In this document: piece by piece, positions 53,122 through 62,567 of the stretch
Position numbering within the stretch: position 1 is the first letter of the stretch
Layout of the letters: every line of letters starts with the position of its first letter
Translations under genes and position numbers: made by a program
The notes under the pieces: generated by a model
Seen by the model: the letters and a program-made list of their open reading frames with translations, nothing else
Databases searched by the model: none
What the model was told of the DNA's origin: nothing
DNA from: Flavobacterium sp. GSB-24
GTDB taxonomy: Bacteria > Bacteroidota > Bacteroidia > Flavobacteriales > Flavobacteriaceae
NCBI RefSeq assembly: GCF_027924665.1
Contig: NZ_AP027043.1
Coordinates: 2,232,001 to 2,296,000, forward strand
Length of the DNA stretch: 64,000 bases
Direction: 5' to 3'

Positions 53122-56100
53122 AAAAATATCCTATAATTAAAAGGCTGTCCGCTTTAGGGATAGTTCACCATCAGGGATTTGACTATGATTTCAATTCGTT
53201 CAGGACTGATTTTGTCGGTGAGGGCGGAGCCGGAAAGAGTATGATTTCTGATATGCTGCAATTGATCTGTGTAGGTGCTGCCGCATTTCATTCCCCAACA
53301 AAAAGCACCGGTCCAAGACAGCCCAGTACAATGGTTTTAAGAACTGATGGCAAGGGGACCGATATGGGCTATGCTTTTATAAATGTCGAAGTTGAGAAGA
53401 ATAAATTTATTGGGATCGGCATTTATTTGGAAAGCTCCGGCATGTCTAATATGTTTATTATCCAGAAAGGCAGTAATTTTGAAGACGACACTACACTAGA
53501 GGCTTTCGATAAAACTTTGGGATATGCCGATTTTCTTAAAGATGACCAGATACTGCCTATGGAGAATTTGAAAGAACATCTCATAGATACCTTGGAGCTG
53601 ACCTGCGAGTCGTGGTACAAGACTTCTAGTTATCATAAAATTCTTTTTAAAAATGAAATACTGCCAATTGATTTGTCAATCAGCAGTAAAACTCTGGAGA
53701 ATTATGCCAAAATTATCCAGGCATTTTCCAGAGAATCTCTGGATATGAACAAAAGCATAAAATTGCAGAACTTTTTATTTGGAGAGGAAAAAGAAAAAGA
53801 ATTGCTCAGAAAATTCAATGATACCGTGATAGCATTAAACGGAGATTCCAAAGAGTTTGAAAAAAACCTAAATGAAATTGAACTGCTCACAGATAAGCAG
53901 AAAGCGCTGAGTGAACTGCTGAAACTGAAAAATGAAAAGGATAAAAAACAGCAGATTTTTCTCCTGGCATCTTTTAATTTTTATTCAAAAGAAATTGCCG
54001 ATGCAGAAAAACAGATCACTGAGAAGATCAATCTTTATGAAGAGAGTTCAGAAAGACTTATTGAATTAAAAAATATTGTCGAGCAGAAAATAATCAGCAC
54101 AAAAGAAAAAATAGACCGTATAGAACCAAACTGGGTGGCTGCATTTAAAGAAAAAAACAAGTGCGAGGAAAGTGCCGGTAAAGTAAAAGTATTGAGCGAC
54201 TGGCTAAAAGATTTTAATTGCTCCAAAGAAGATCTGCAGGCACGCTACAGCAAATACCATCAAAACAAGCATCAGATAAACCAGGTAAAGGAACTGACCG
54301 AAAAACTGAAAGCTAAAAACATTTTAAACTTTTTTATCGCTGAAAGACTTGCCGGTAAAAATATACTGGTGCAGATCAATTCAAAAAGCGATCTTTATAG
54401 AAAAGAGCTTGAAATCAAAAACAAATTAAAGGCTTTAAATAATATTGAAGATGAAAAATCTTTAGCACATTGGACTTTAAATCAGACTGCGACACTAGAT
54501 TTATTTCAAGAAAGCATAGTTCATAAATACCAAAATGAGGATATTCGGGTCCAAGAACCAGATAATCCTGCTTTGCGGTTTATCCCCAAACCAGATCTAT
54601 TACTGGAGAATCTACAAATCGCAAAAAAAGACAGCAAAGGTTTTTGGATTAGTTTAGAGGGGCTTATGGAGTATATACCAATTGTAGAATCGCCCATTTT
54701 TGATAAGCAGGATAAAGAAGGGATCAAGGAATATTTCCAGAAACAAACCTCTACAATAAAAGAAGATATTAAAGTTTTAGAGGGAAAACTATCAAGTATT
54801 GAACTTCTTAGAGAAGTTTTGGAAGAACTCGAAAATCCCGATGATTACCTGCTGGCATTTAATTCAGACCTGGGGCTTGAATATCAGCTTGAAGACCACC
54901 AGATGTACAATTTGGAAAAGGCAGTTTTTGATGATTATTTGGATGAATTTTCCAGAGAGAAACAAATTAATGAAGAGCTTGCAAATGCAGAAACAAATTA
55001 TAGTAAACTAGAGCAGGAGAAAAGAAAATGGGGTAATCTGAATCATAACCTGGAGCAGGAACTTAAAACTTTTAAGATGCCGGTCATAATTGAGAATATT
55101 GACTTTTACAAAGATAAATATAATTTCAAGTCCACTTTTAATGCAGGTCTTGAATATTTAAAGCAATCGATAGAAAAGGCGCCTGACTATTTTTTTAAAC
55201 TCAAGCAAGAATGCAGCACTCAATTCATCAATAACAATCAGTCTGATTCCTTAAAGGAGATAGATCTGAGAATTTCAGATTATGGGCATAAAAAAAATGA
55301 GATTTATATCCAAAATCCTGACCTGTTTGCAAATGAAACAGCTTTGGATGCTTCCGATGATATTGCCGTTGAAGAATTAGAAAAAAAATACACCGCTTCT
55401 AATATTGAATATATTTCCAGGTATAAAACCGTGGTTTATACTTTCATTAAAGACAAACAGCACCTTTATGAAGGGACGGATGACTTTAGTTCTTTATGCA
55501 TAGAAATTCTGCCTCAGGAAATATTTGACCAAAGGGATCTGCTGGAAGAAGATATAGTGGAGAATATATCTAATTACCTGCGAAATATAAATATTAAAAA
55601 TAGAAAGCTAAACAGCCGAAAGCTCCAAAAATTAAGTGAAATCATAGATGATGTTTCCAATGAGGTAAGCAGCCAATTGATGGATATAAGAATTATAAGC
55701 AACTTTTTGAATTCAGAAGAAAAAAAAATAAGCGGCGGTCATAAAGTCAGTCTGGATGTATTATTTGATGATGTCCTTAAAAAAGAGTGGATGAATAATT
55801 TCACCGAGCAAATCAATAAAGATATCCAGTACGGTATTGATGAGTCCTTATTTGAAACCCTTAAAACATTTTCTGCAGAATTTGAAAATTTCCCGGCATT
55901 AGAAGACAAATTAAGAGAAGCATTTTATCGAACCGGCGGTTCAAGGACAGTTAAACTTGAAATTAAGGATTTATTGAATCCGAAATCCTATTATGGATTG
56001 AAATTTTCAATTAAATCAGCTCAAGGCAACAAGACCGACGGCAGTACCAGCCAGACGTATTCAGCAATAGCACTTTTATGCATGGCAAAATTATCATTGC

Positions 56101-56354
56101 TGGACAAAGGGACAAAATCTAAAAATCAAGAAGGGATCCGATATATGGCAATTGATGAGGCAGAAGGACTTGGAAGTAATTTTGATATGCTTTACCAGAT
56201 CGCAATAGCAAATCATTACCAGATTTTATCATTATCGATAAACCCCAATAAAATTGATGCGGAGAATCAAAACATATATCTGCTGCATAATAGTTTAGAA
56301 GATGAAAATGTAAATTATACCCCGGTTCCAATTTTTGGACTTTCAAATAGCTGA
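53118..56354 (+). CDS. jetC: JetC-like SMC ATPase of a divergent Wadjet system
   Basis: This is a 1078-residue SMC/MukB-type protein. The P-loop is at residues 34-41 (GEGGAGKS) in TDFVGEGGAGKSMISDMLQL. A long coiled coil (about 245-400 and 555-700) flanks a hinge-like middle. The C-terminal ATPase half has Walker B at D1013/E1014 in YMAIDEAEGLGSNFDML. Where SMC proteins carry the LSGG-type signature, this protein reads DGSTSQTYSAIALL (974-987), so the usual S-G-G is not conserved. Wadjet SMC complexes extrude DNA loops and trigger cleavage of small circular plasmids. The gene overlaps jetB by 4 bp. Confidence 0.85.
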   Translation: MKKYPIIKRLSALGIVHHQGFDYDFNSFRTDFVGEGGAGKSMISDMLQLICVGAAAFHSPTKSTGPRQPSTMVLRTDGKGTDMGYAFINVEVEKNKFIGIGIYLESSGMSNMFIIQKGSNFEDDTTLEAFDKTLGYADFLKDDQILPMENLKEHLIDTLELTCESWYKTSSYHKILFKNEILPIDLSISSKTLENYAKIIQAFSRESLDMNKSIKLQNFLFGEEKEKELLRKFNDTVIALNGDSKEFEKNLNEIELLTDKQKALSELLKLKNEKDKKQQIFLLASFNFYSKEIADAEKQITEKINLYEESSERLIELKNIVEQKIISTKEKIDRIEPNWVAAFKEKNKCEESAGKVKVLSDWLKDFNCSKEDLQARYSKYHQNKHQINQVKELTEKLKAKNILNFFIAERLAGKNILVQINSKSDLYRKELEIKNKLKALNNIEDEKSLAHWTLNQTATLDLFQESIVHKYQNEDIRVQEPDNPALRFIPKPDLLLENLQIAKKDSKGFWISLEGLMEYIPIVESPIFDKQDKEGIKEYFQKQTSTIKEDIKVLEGKLSSIELLREVLEELENPDDYLLAFNSDLGLEYQLEDHQMYNLEKAVFDDYLDEFSREKQINEELANAETNYSKLEQEKRKWGNLNHNLEQELKTFKMPVIIENIDFYKDKYNFKSTFNAGLEYLKQSIEKAPDYFFKLKQECSTQFINNNQSDSLKEIDLRISDYGHKKNEIYIQNPDLFANETALDASDDIAVEELEKKYTASNIEYISRYKTVVYTFIKDKQHLYEGTDDFSSLCIEILPQEIFDQRDLLEEDIVENISNYLRNINIKNRKLNSRKLQKLSEIIDDVSNEVSSQLMDIRIISNFLNSEEKKISGGHKVSLDVLFDDVLKKEWMNNFTEQINKDIQYGIDESLFETLKTFSAEFENFPALEDKLREAFYRTGGSRTVKLEIKDLLNPKSYYGLKFSIKSAQGNKTDGSTSQTYSAIALLCMAKLSLLDKGTKSKNQEGIRYMAIDEAEGLGSNFDMLYQIAIANHYQILSLSINPNKIDAENQNIYLLHNSLEDENVNYTPVPIFGLSNS

Positions 56355-56356
56355 TT

Positions 56357-57307
56357 ATGAAAAAGATGGAATGGAAATACCTAAAGGGACTGTATCAGCT
56401 TTACACTTTAAAACAAACAAAATTAAAAATTATAAATAGTGATTTCATCAATCAGGTAATTTTAAAACAGAAGAAACTGATAAAATATAAAGTCGGCAAC
56501 CACAATATTATCGAAGCATCACCAAGATTTAAGGAGTATTTTGAGCAGGAATTTTTAGAAACCTATCAATATTACAATAATTTCTTTGAAAGATCAGGTA
56601 TTGAAAACGATGCGAAAAAATCTTTTGACGAACAGGATTTAAAGGCACTCATGTTTGTTTTTTATAATAAGGAAGAAATAAAAAAGAATGTGACGACAGA
56701 GAAAAAGTTATCTGCTTTAATTTATAAAAATCAAAATTCTAAATATCTATCAAATAAACTCAGTGTAAGGAATGCTGTTCTGAAAATATTGGAATTGTCT
56801 GAATTTCCGGAAAAGGACCCTAAAAATAATCAGTGGCGGTTTGTTGTTGACTGCTATGAACCAAAAATCATTGTTCTTTGCGAAAATATTGACTGTCTTA
56901 AGGTTCCTCTGGAATATAAAAACCGCAATATTGAACTATGGTATGTCGGGGGTAATAATACTAAACCGCTGGAAGATATTTCCCAGGACAAATTAAAGCT
57001 TCCAATATATTATTTTTGCGATTGGGATTATAACGGATTACTGATATATTCAACTGTTAAAAAGATATTCAGGTCCAAAGGTGCTGAGGTTAAAATTATA
57101 CAGCCCCTTTCACTTGAGGCTGCAATTGATGTTAATGTAAAACATCATAAAAGCAAATGGAAGGGTAATGATTTTTCAAATTTAAACAGAAATGATTTTT
57201 CATCGCAACAGATTGAATTAATTACTGAATTAATTGCCCAGGACAAATGGATTGAAGAAGAATCTTTAGATTTAATCCATATATTGACTGATAATAATTA
57301 TTTATAA
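56357..57307 (+). CDS. jetD: JetD-like TOPRIM nuclease subunit
   Basis: This is a 316-residue protein, shorter than typical JetD. The C-terminal half has the TOPRIM catalytic residues: Glu176 in IIVLCENIDCL and the Asp222-Trp-Asp224 pair in YYFCDWDYNGLLIY, matching the E...DxD of topoisomerase VI-like TOPRIM folds. The N-terminal part contains helix-turn-helix-like segments (KKLIKYKVGNHNIIEASPRFKEYF, LSALIYKNQNSKYLSNKL) and corresponds to the arm domain of JetD. JetD cuts the extruded plasmid DNA. It begins 2 bp after jetC and ends 8 bp before an HNH gene. Confidence 0.82.
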   Translation: MKKMEWKYLKGLYQLYTLKQTKLKIINSDFINQVILKQKKLIKYKVGNHNIIEASPRFKEYFEQEFLETYQYYNNFFERSGIENDAKKSFDEQDLKALMFVFYNKEEIKKNVTTEKKLSALIYKNQNSKYLSNKLSVRNAVLKILELSEFPEKDPKNNQWRFVVDCYEPKIIVLCENIDCLKVPLEYKNRNIELWYVGGNNTKPLEDISQDKLKLPIYYFCDWDYNGLLIYSTVKKIFRSKGAEVKIIQPLSLEAAIDVNVKHHKSKWKGNDFSNLNRNDFSSQQIELITELIAQDKWIEEESLDLIHILTDNNYL

Positions 57308-57315
57308 AGCTGAAC

Positions 57316-58362
57316 ATGAGCCTGCCATATGACCAAAATCTGCCAGTGAACAAATTGGCATCGGTATTTGCCAATACTTCTGCCACCTATAAATTTTACT
57401 GGTTCCTGGCTATTCTGGAACTGGTAGAACAAGATCATACCTATATTCCTAAGCGCATGCTTTTTGCGAGAATGATCAGCAGCTCCTGGTATACGGTAAA
57501 TTACTTTCATGTTTCTTTTGGAAAACAGGATCTTATCCAGGAATCTGTTATGGCAATTTTAAGAATAGAAGGTCTCAGGGTAAATGAAAATAAAAATGTA
57601 ATCAATACCGTTTTAGAAAACACCCCCAGCCTTGAAACAATAAAAATATTAAATCATTTTGATAAAAATGTACCCCACTGGTTTATCTCGTCCTGGTTTC
57701 CGGGAAATCGCAATAACATTTATTCCCTTTCTCAGGATTTTGAGCACGGATGCATCTACCGTTTAGAAAAAGATGCTATAGAGATAAATCCCCTCTGGAT
57801 TTCTTATCTGAAATCAAATTCAAAAATACTTAGAGACTTCTGTTATTGGAATTTGTCACTTTTTCTTCAAAAAAGAAACCCTAATGTTCCGGATATTTCA
57901 AATAAAATAAGCAGGGCTTTATCCAGAAACTCTTTAATGAAGCAAACCAATGAGTATTGGAAGCTGGTCTTTGCTGAATTGGGAGCAGTAGAATGTATTT
58001 TTACAAATAAAAGACTGGTTTTTCAGGAGAAGAAATTTGCTTTAGACCATTTCATTCCTCATGCGTTTGTTTCTCATGATTTAATTTGGAACTTAATCCC
58101 AATTGATAAAATTTTTAATTCTTCCAAAGGTGATAAGCTTCCCTTGATCGAAAAACATTTTGATGATTTTTTTAATCTCCAAAAGCTAGCCTATGAAATA
58201 GTGAAAAGCCACAACGCAAAGAATAAATATTTGGAAGATTATCTTACCATTTTTCCTGATTTGCAACAGGATACAGGGCTTGATTATCTGCGGTACAAAC
58301 AGGCTGTTCAGCCTCTTGTTACCATTGCCGGTAATAACGGGTTTTTATATATGAAGGATTAG
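57316..58362 (+). CDS. HNH endonuclease, fifth gene of the Wadjet-like operon
   Basis: This is a 348-residue protein. The C-terminal part carries an HNH nuclease motif: Asp244-His245 in ALDHFIPHAFVSHDLIWNL, with Asn259, then Asn268 in IFNSSKGDKLP (Lys271, Asp273). This spacing matches HNH enzymes with the DHFxP...WNLxP...NxSKxxxLP pattern. The N-terminal 230 residues are helical, not recognised, and may bind DNA or the Jet complex. It follows jetD by only 8 bp with no terminator, so it belongs to the operon. An HNH nuclease is not a component of described Wadjet systems. It may replace or add to the cleavage step. Confidence 0.8.
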   Translation: MSLPYDQNLPVNKLASVFANTSATYKFYWFLAILELVEQDHTYIPKRMLFARMISSSWYTVNYFHVSFGKQDLIQESVMAILRIEGLRVNENKNVINTVLENTPSLETIKILNHFDKNVPHWFISSWFPGNRNNIYSLSQDFEHGCIYRLEKDAIEINPLWISYLKSNSKILRDFCYWNLSLFLQKRNPNVPDISNKISRALSRNSLMKQTNEYWKLVFAELGAVECIFTNKRLVFQEKKFALDHFIPHAFVSHDLIWNLIPIDKIFNSSKGDKLPLIEKHFDDFFNLQKLAYEIVKSHNAKNKYLEDYLTIFPDLQQDTGLDYLRYKQAVQPLVTIAGNNGFLYMKD

Positions 58363-58613
58363 AAACCGTCAACACCACTTTGGTCATATGATACTATTTG
58401 TAAAACTGGTGTGCAAAAAGGCAGCGGGGGCAGACCTTTTAGGGACAAATGATGCCAACAATTACAAGTGTCTAATCAATTTTAAAGCGGTCTACTATAT
58501 TTGTCGCTAAATGTACTTGCACAGTGAAAATGTACAAATCTGTCTATCTCGACGCTAGTTGAAAAAGACTTAACAATATATATTCATTTATAGTGTGATG
58601 ACTAAGTTTATGG

Positions 58614-59042
58614 ATGATGAAAAGTGAAAAGTTAGCAACGTTATTCAATCATATTTTAAAATTAGATGAAAGGCTTTGCCTGTTAGAAAATCTATGCTGT
58701 GTAATTGGTCGGGATAATAAAATGCAGTTCTTTCCTTCTAAAGAAAAATGTAAATCCAGATATAATAAAATTGATTTAGCCCAGCTCTTCTATGTTTTAA
58801 TGGATGAGAGAATTTTATTTTTTGATGCGATAGATGAAAAAAACAATAGAAGTAAGTTCCAGTTCTTCATTGAAAATAATTTTACATATGCCGGTGATGG
58901 CAATGGACAGTCGAAAATCAAGTCGATCAGCAGACAGTTTTCCGAATGTAAGGGTTACACATACAGAGAGAAGCAGATTGTATTTCTGCAAGATCTTATA
59001 ATAAGATTACAGGAGAGGAAAAGAAGGATTGAGAGCCGGTGA
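58614..59042 (+). CDS. RteC C-terminal-domain-like small protein
   Basis: This is a 142-residue protein. The pattern SRYNKIDLAQLFYVLMDERILFFD, KFQFFIENNFTYAGDGNGQSKIKSISRQFSECKG and REKQIVFLQDLIIRLQER follows the C-terminal half of RteC (compare the rteC product at 13016: a short domain, then an F-x-x-x-L-x-D segment). It lacks the N-terminal half of RteC. It lies upstream of an excisionase-like gene, repeating the rteC/excisionase order seen at 13-14 kb. It may be a truncated or specialised regulator of the right end of the ICE. Confidence 0.55.
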   Translation: MMKSEKLATLFNHILKLDERLCLLENLCCVIGRDNKMQFFPSKEKCKSRYNKIDLAQLFYVLMDERILFFDAIDEKNNRSKFQFFIENNFTYAGDGNGQSKIKSISRQFSECKGYTYREKQIVFLQDLIIRLQERKRRIESR

Positions 59043-59082
59043 GACCTGGTAAAAATAGGTTAGTTTAAAATTTAAATTTTTA

Positions 59083-59367
59083 GTGATGACAAAAAAAGAA
59101 AGAAAGCTCTCTTTTGTTATGAGAGTAGAACAATTAATAGAGGCTGTACTTTTAAGACTGCAAGCAATTGATTCAAAAATCAGCCAGGGGAAAGTTTTGA
59201 GGCCTGAATATTACAGAAATGAGGATCTAAAAAAGATGTTTGGACTGTCCAATAATACCATTATAAAGTATAGGCAGACCGGAATTTTGCCCTACACTAA
59301 GTTGGGAGATATTTTTTTGTATGACAGTGGAAAGATCGATAAAATACTCAGAAGCAACGAATCATAA
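59083..59367 (+). CDS. Excisionase-like HTH protein
   Basis: This is a 94-residue protein with an HTH_17/MerR-like fold (EDLKKMFGLSNNTIIKYRQTGILPYTKLGDIFLYDSGKIDKILRSN). It lies 171 bp from the tRNA-Ser gene, where an element-end excisionase or regulator is expected. A related protein is encoded at 14075. A strong bidirectional terminator follows. Confidence 0.78.
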   Translation: MMTKKERKLSFVMRVEQLIEAVLLRLQAIDSKISQGKVLRPEYYRNEDLKKMFGLSNNTIIKYRQTGILPYTKLGDIFLYDSGKIDKILRSNES

Positions 59368-59474
59368 TTCCGCATTTAATTAGTTACCCAGATTTTTAAA
59401 AAAGAGTTCAAAGTAGAGCGGGTAACTAAAAAGGGTTCCTTTTTACAATTAGGATTCGATACAATTCTAAATAA

Positions 59475-59508
59475 AAAAGCCTTTAAACACTAGTGTTTAA
59501 AGGCTTTT
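59475..59508. terminator. Bidirectional terminator between the excisionase-like gene and tRNA-Ser
   Basis: A perfect 34-bp palindrome with AAAAGCCTTTAAACAC as its left arm and a CTAG centre, ending in TTTT on both strands. It can stop transcription of both the + strand gene and the minus-strand tRNA. Confidence 0.85.
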
Positions 59509-59538
59509 GATTTGTAAAGTTTCTTTAGAAACTTCTAC

Positions 59539-59626
59539 TGGCGGAGGAAGAGGGATTCGAACCCCCGGACCTGTTACAGTCAACAGTTTTCAAGACTGCC
59601 GCATTCGACCGCTCTGCCATTCCTCC
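59539..59626 (-). tRNA. tRNA-Ser (UGA)
   Basis: This 88-nt gene has an acceptor stem GGAGGAA/TTCCTCC, discriminator G and encoded CCA. The anticodon loop CTTGAAA gives anticodon UGA. A long variable arm is typical of tRNA-Ser, and the T arm has GGTTCGAATCC. The 3' end points toward the ICE genes, the arrangement expected if the element is integrated at the tRNA 3' end. No second copy of the 3' end was seen inside the window. Confidence 0.96.
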
Positions 59627-59872
59627 AATAAGACGCAATCATTTGCTCATTGCGGGTGCAAAGATAAAATGTTTTTTCAATTCTAGAAATTTTTTTGATA
59701 GTTTTATAAAGGAAATAATTTTTATTTGCTACTGTCATTTTAATTGAGCTGTTAACTCCTTGTGATACAGAGGTTGTGAGTTTAATGATTTGCTCGTACA
59801 ATAAAGGCTATAATTTACTTATGTATTTATGGATTTTTATTATTCTTTGTGAATCTTTTTACGTGATTAGTT

Positions 59873-59901
59873 CAATTGTGTCCGCAGTGCGGACACAATT
59901 G
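59873..59901. repeat. Perfect inverted repeat
   Basis: CAATTGTGTCCGC and GCGGACACAATTG are complementary around AGT. It lacks a T run and lies between the tRNA and the next gene. It is either an operator, a phage/element site or a hairpin. Confidence 0.6.
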
Positions 59902-60191
59902 TAAAGATTTGTAAAGTTGATAATTAACTTTGAAAAGTGTTATCGCAGTATTACTGTTAAAAATCATAAAACTTCTGAGCACAAAACTATTTAGAGTTAG
60001 TATTTAGACGTTTTAATCTCCAAAATAAGTTCTTTTATATTGATCTCGTTTAAAATTGGAGTTTACAATTAGATAAGCTAACGATCATGTGGAGGAGGTA
60101 GTTGTTTCAATCTATACGATGTAGAGAAAAGTTTAATTAAGTTCGAAAAAAGAGACAAGTTCTGTCAATCCAGTAAGCAATACTGTTAAAG

Positions 60192-60413
60192 GTGAGAAAA
60201 GATTTTGATGCTCGACAGCATATCAATATCATAAATTTATTAGGAAATCTGATTTCAAAAGGCTTTACTGAAATAATTCAAATGTTGGATCAGGATTATG
60301 AATTCCATGTGAATACGTTCGAGACGCTGTCTGAATAGCTAAATGAGATGCAGCAATATATAGCTGCCTTGATAGCAACCGTAGATCTTTCCGAAACGAT
60401 AGCAATCAAATAG
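60192..60413 (+). pseudogene. Possible decayed small gene interrupted by a TAG
   Basis: A GTG-initiated frame of 48 codons (DARQHINIINLLGNLISKGFTE, IIQMLDQDYEFHVNTFETLSE) stops at a TAG (60336-60338) and continues in frame for 24 more codons (LNEMQQYIAALIATVDLSETIAIK) to a second TAG. Composition looks protein-like across the stop. It may be a pseudogene or a coincidence. The rest of the gap from 59627 to 60677 holds no gene. Confidence 0.3.
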
Positions 60414-60677
60414 TTAATTTAGTTCTAGTCTAAAGTTTAGTGGCCAATTTTATAAATTTTTCATTTTGATTTATTTGTGAAGGCCGTTATAAAAACTTGT
60501 GGAATAGGTTTTTCAAGTCATAATGATATAGTTCTTTGTAGTATATTTACGTCATTGATAACGCACACTTTTTCTTTTTTTAGGGTTTTGGTGGCGAATT
60601 AATTTATGGAACTAGGGTAGTTTGTGTTAGTGAATACAAGTGCGTTTACTATTATTTTTAATTTAATTAATTACGAA

Positions 60678-62567
60678 ATGTCATTCAAAGGTGTTATAAA
60701 AAGAGCTGATCTTAACTTAAGAGGAGAATATCCTCAAATGAGCACATCGATTTATCAAATATCAGATAGTAACTTTGTAATCTACTGCCAAAATGTGGGA
60801 GATAATTTTCAAGATATCGTCGAAAATTTTAATCACAGTATCAGACCAATTTCTGTGCCAGTAACAGTTGTCAAAGAAGCGCCTCTCGAGTTTCAGGAGA
60901 TTATTGATCCAATTGAAGACAGTGCGATCTCAAAAGGATTTGAAGGAATGTATTTAAGTGCTGTGATGCTTTTTAACCTACTACTGTCTAAGTTTCCAAG
61001 CGTTAGATTTTATAAAATTGAAACAGTTCAGACGGGTGTAAAAATTTTTACAGCAAGGCATGTCTTAAATGATGGACAGTCTACGACGCACAAATTTTTA
61101 AGCATCGGGGAACGTTCAAAAGTGGAAAATTTCTTAAAAGGAATGAATCTTCCATTTGATTTCGAAGTGGTTGACCAGCACATGGAAGAGGAAATTGATG
61201 ATTTTCCGCAATATGAATTTGATGCCATTCAGTTCCTGCATTCGTCGAGACTGCGCAAAAATAATGGTTTTGAATTCTCAAAACGGGACGAGTCTTTATG
61301 GTTTGACAACGTAGATAAAATATTTGAAGGTTCTTTTAAGAAAAATGATCTTTATTTTTATAATGAAAAGAATTACTCCTGTTATGTAGATTTTAGCATT
61401 TTTACAAATATTGATTTGCGAAATCATTTGCTGCTATTTCAGGTAGTATATTTAACGCCTCCTTTTGAAACGAAAATTGAAAAATGGCTGAAAGAAGCTA
61501 ATATATTGAAAAAGGAATTTCTAGATCTAATCAAAAAGGGAAGGATAAAGCTTGTTTTGACCCAGATGGAATCGCGATACGATCTGTCGTTTTTGATGGA
61601 GGCTTATGAGGCTTGTCCGGACGCAGTCATAACAAGAAGAGCACTTGCAGCTTTACAGCAAACAGACATAGTTTCAATTTCAGACAATTATATTTTTAAT
61701 GATCCTGATGTTTTGAATCAAATTGGACAAGTGTGCGCTTTACTTGGACAAGAGACGGGAGTTGATTCTAGATTTTTGATGGAGATGCTGACCTGGCCTA
61801 TAAAGGCTCGCAGGCAATCTTTTGAAGCATTGCACCAAAAAGGAACTTTTGGGACGTCTATTTTCGGGATTAATAATCTGCTTGAAAGAAAGATAAGTGA
61901 ACAGTCTGGAAAAGATCGTTCATTTGAATTTACTATGTTTTCTTCTTCAATCCATTTGTCTAATGCGTTAGAAGCTACATATTTTCCATTTGGGTCGCCT
62001 GAGGATTATTCCGATCAGTTTTATGCTTGCCTTATGGGTGATTTTCTCAATTTCTATAAATGCGCTACTGGGGGCTATTTAAATTCGTATGCTGAAAATG
62101 ACATAAAAGCCCAGAATGGAGTAATACAAATCAATCCAATAGATATTATCAGGGTAAATGATTTTATTTCAGTTACAGAACTTGAAAAAGAAATTGATCG
62201 TTTTCCTACCTTTTCAGGAGGAAAACTGCTTATGGAAACACTTGCTTTACTTACAGAAGATGAGCGAACGGAAAAAGTTGCGCATTACAACAATGAAATC
62301 GTAAAAAAATTAAATAAGGGAAAAATAAATCCTAACACCATCGATCTTGTGACAAGCGTAGCTCTTGATGGTCTTGGAATGGTAACTGGAAATCCATTAA
62401 TAGGAACTGCTTTTTCAACGTTGAAATTTGGAGGCAATACAGTTAGGCAAAGCGCGGTATTTGAAAAGTTTAATAATAAAATACAATCGGCAATGCAAGA
62501 TGCGGATCGTATGAATATTCGTTATTTAGATAAAATTAGCAGAGTGGCAAGGATAAAAGCGCGATAA
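60678..62567 (+). CDS. Large hypothetical protein (629 aa)
   Basis: From the ATG at 60678 the product begins MSFKGVIKRADLNLRGEYPQ; a GTG at 60624 would add 18 residues. No domain was recognised. Acidic and helix-rich segments alternate, with EEEIDDFPQYEFDAIQFLHSS, FYFYNEKNYSCYVDFSIFTN and MLTWPIKARRQSFEALHQKG. The C-terminus has a glycine-rich hydrophobic stretch (DLVTSVALDGLGMVTGNPLIGTAF) that resembles a membrane or packing helix. It stands alone between two non-coding gaps and next to a defence-type gene, so a defence role is possible but unsupported by sequence. Confidence 0.65.
   Translation: MSFKGVIKRADLNLRGEYPQMSTSIYQISDSNFVIYCQNVGDNFQDIVENFNHSIRPISVPVTVVKEAPLEFQEIIDPIEDSAISKGFEGMYLSAVMLFNLLLSKFPSVRFYKIETVQTGVKIFTARHVLNDGQSTTHKFLSIGERSKVENFLKGMNLPFDFEVVDQHMEEEIDDFPQYEFDAIQFLHSSRLRKNNGFEFSKRDESLWFDNVDKIFEGSFKKNDLYFYNEKNYSCYVDFSIFTNIDLRNHLLLFQVVYLTPPFETKIEKWLKEANILKKEFLDLIKKGRIKLVLTQMESRYDLSFLMEAYEACPDAVITRRALAALQQTDIVSISDNYIFNDPDVLNQIGQVCALLGQETGVDSRFLMEMLTWPIKARRQSFEALHQKGTFGTSIFGINNLLERKISEQSGKDRSFEFTMFSSSIHLSNALEATYFPFGSPEDYSDQFYACLMGDFLNFYKCATGGYLNSYAENDIKAQNGVIQINPIDIIRVNDFISVTELEKEIDRFPTFSGGKLLMETLALLTEDERTEKVAHYNNEIVKKLNKGKINPNTIDLVTSVALDGLGMVTGNPLIGTAFSTLKFGGNTVRQSAVFEKFNNKIQSAMQDADRMNIRYLDKISRVARIKAR

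Noticed and set aside
58363..58613. Possible small gene or transcript between the HNH gene and the RteC-like gene
   Set aside because: No start codon leads to a convincing frame, and only a partial sequence match to the parA upstream region was noted.
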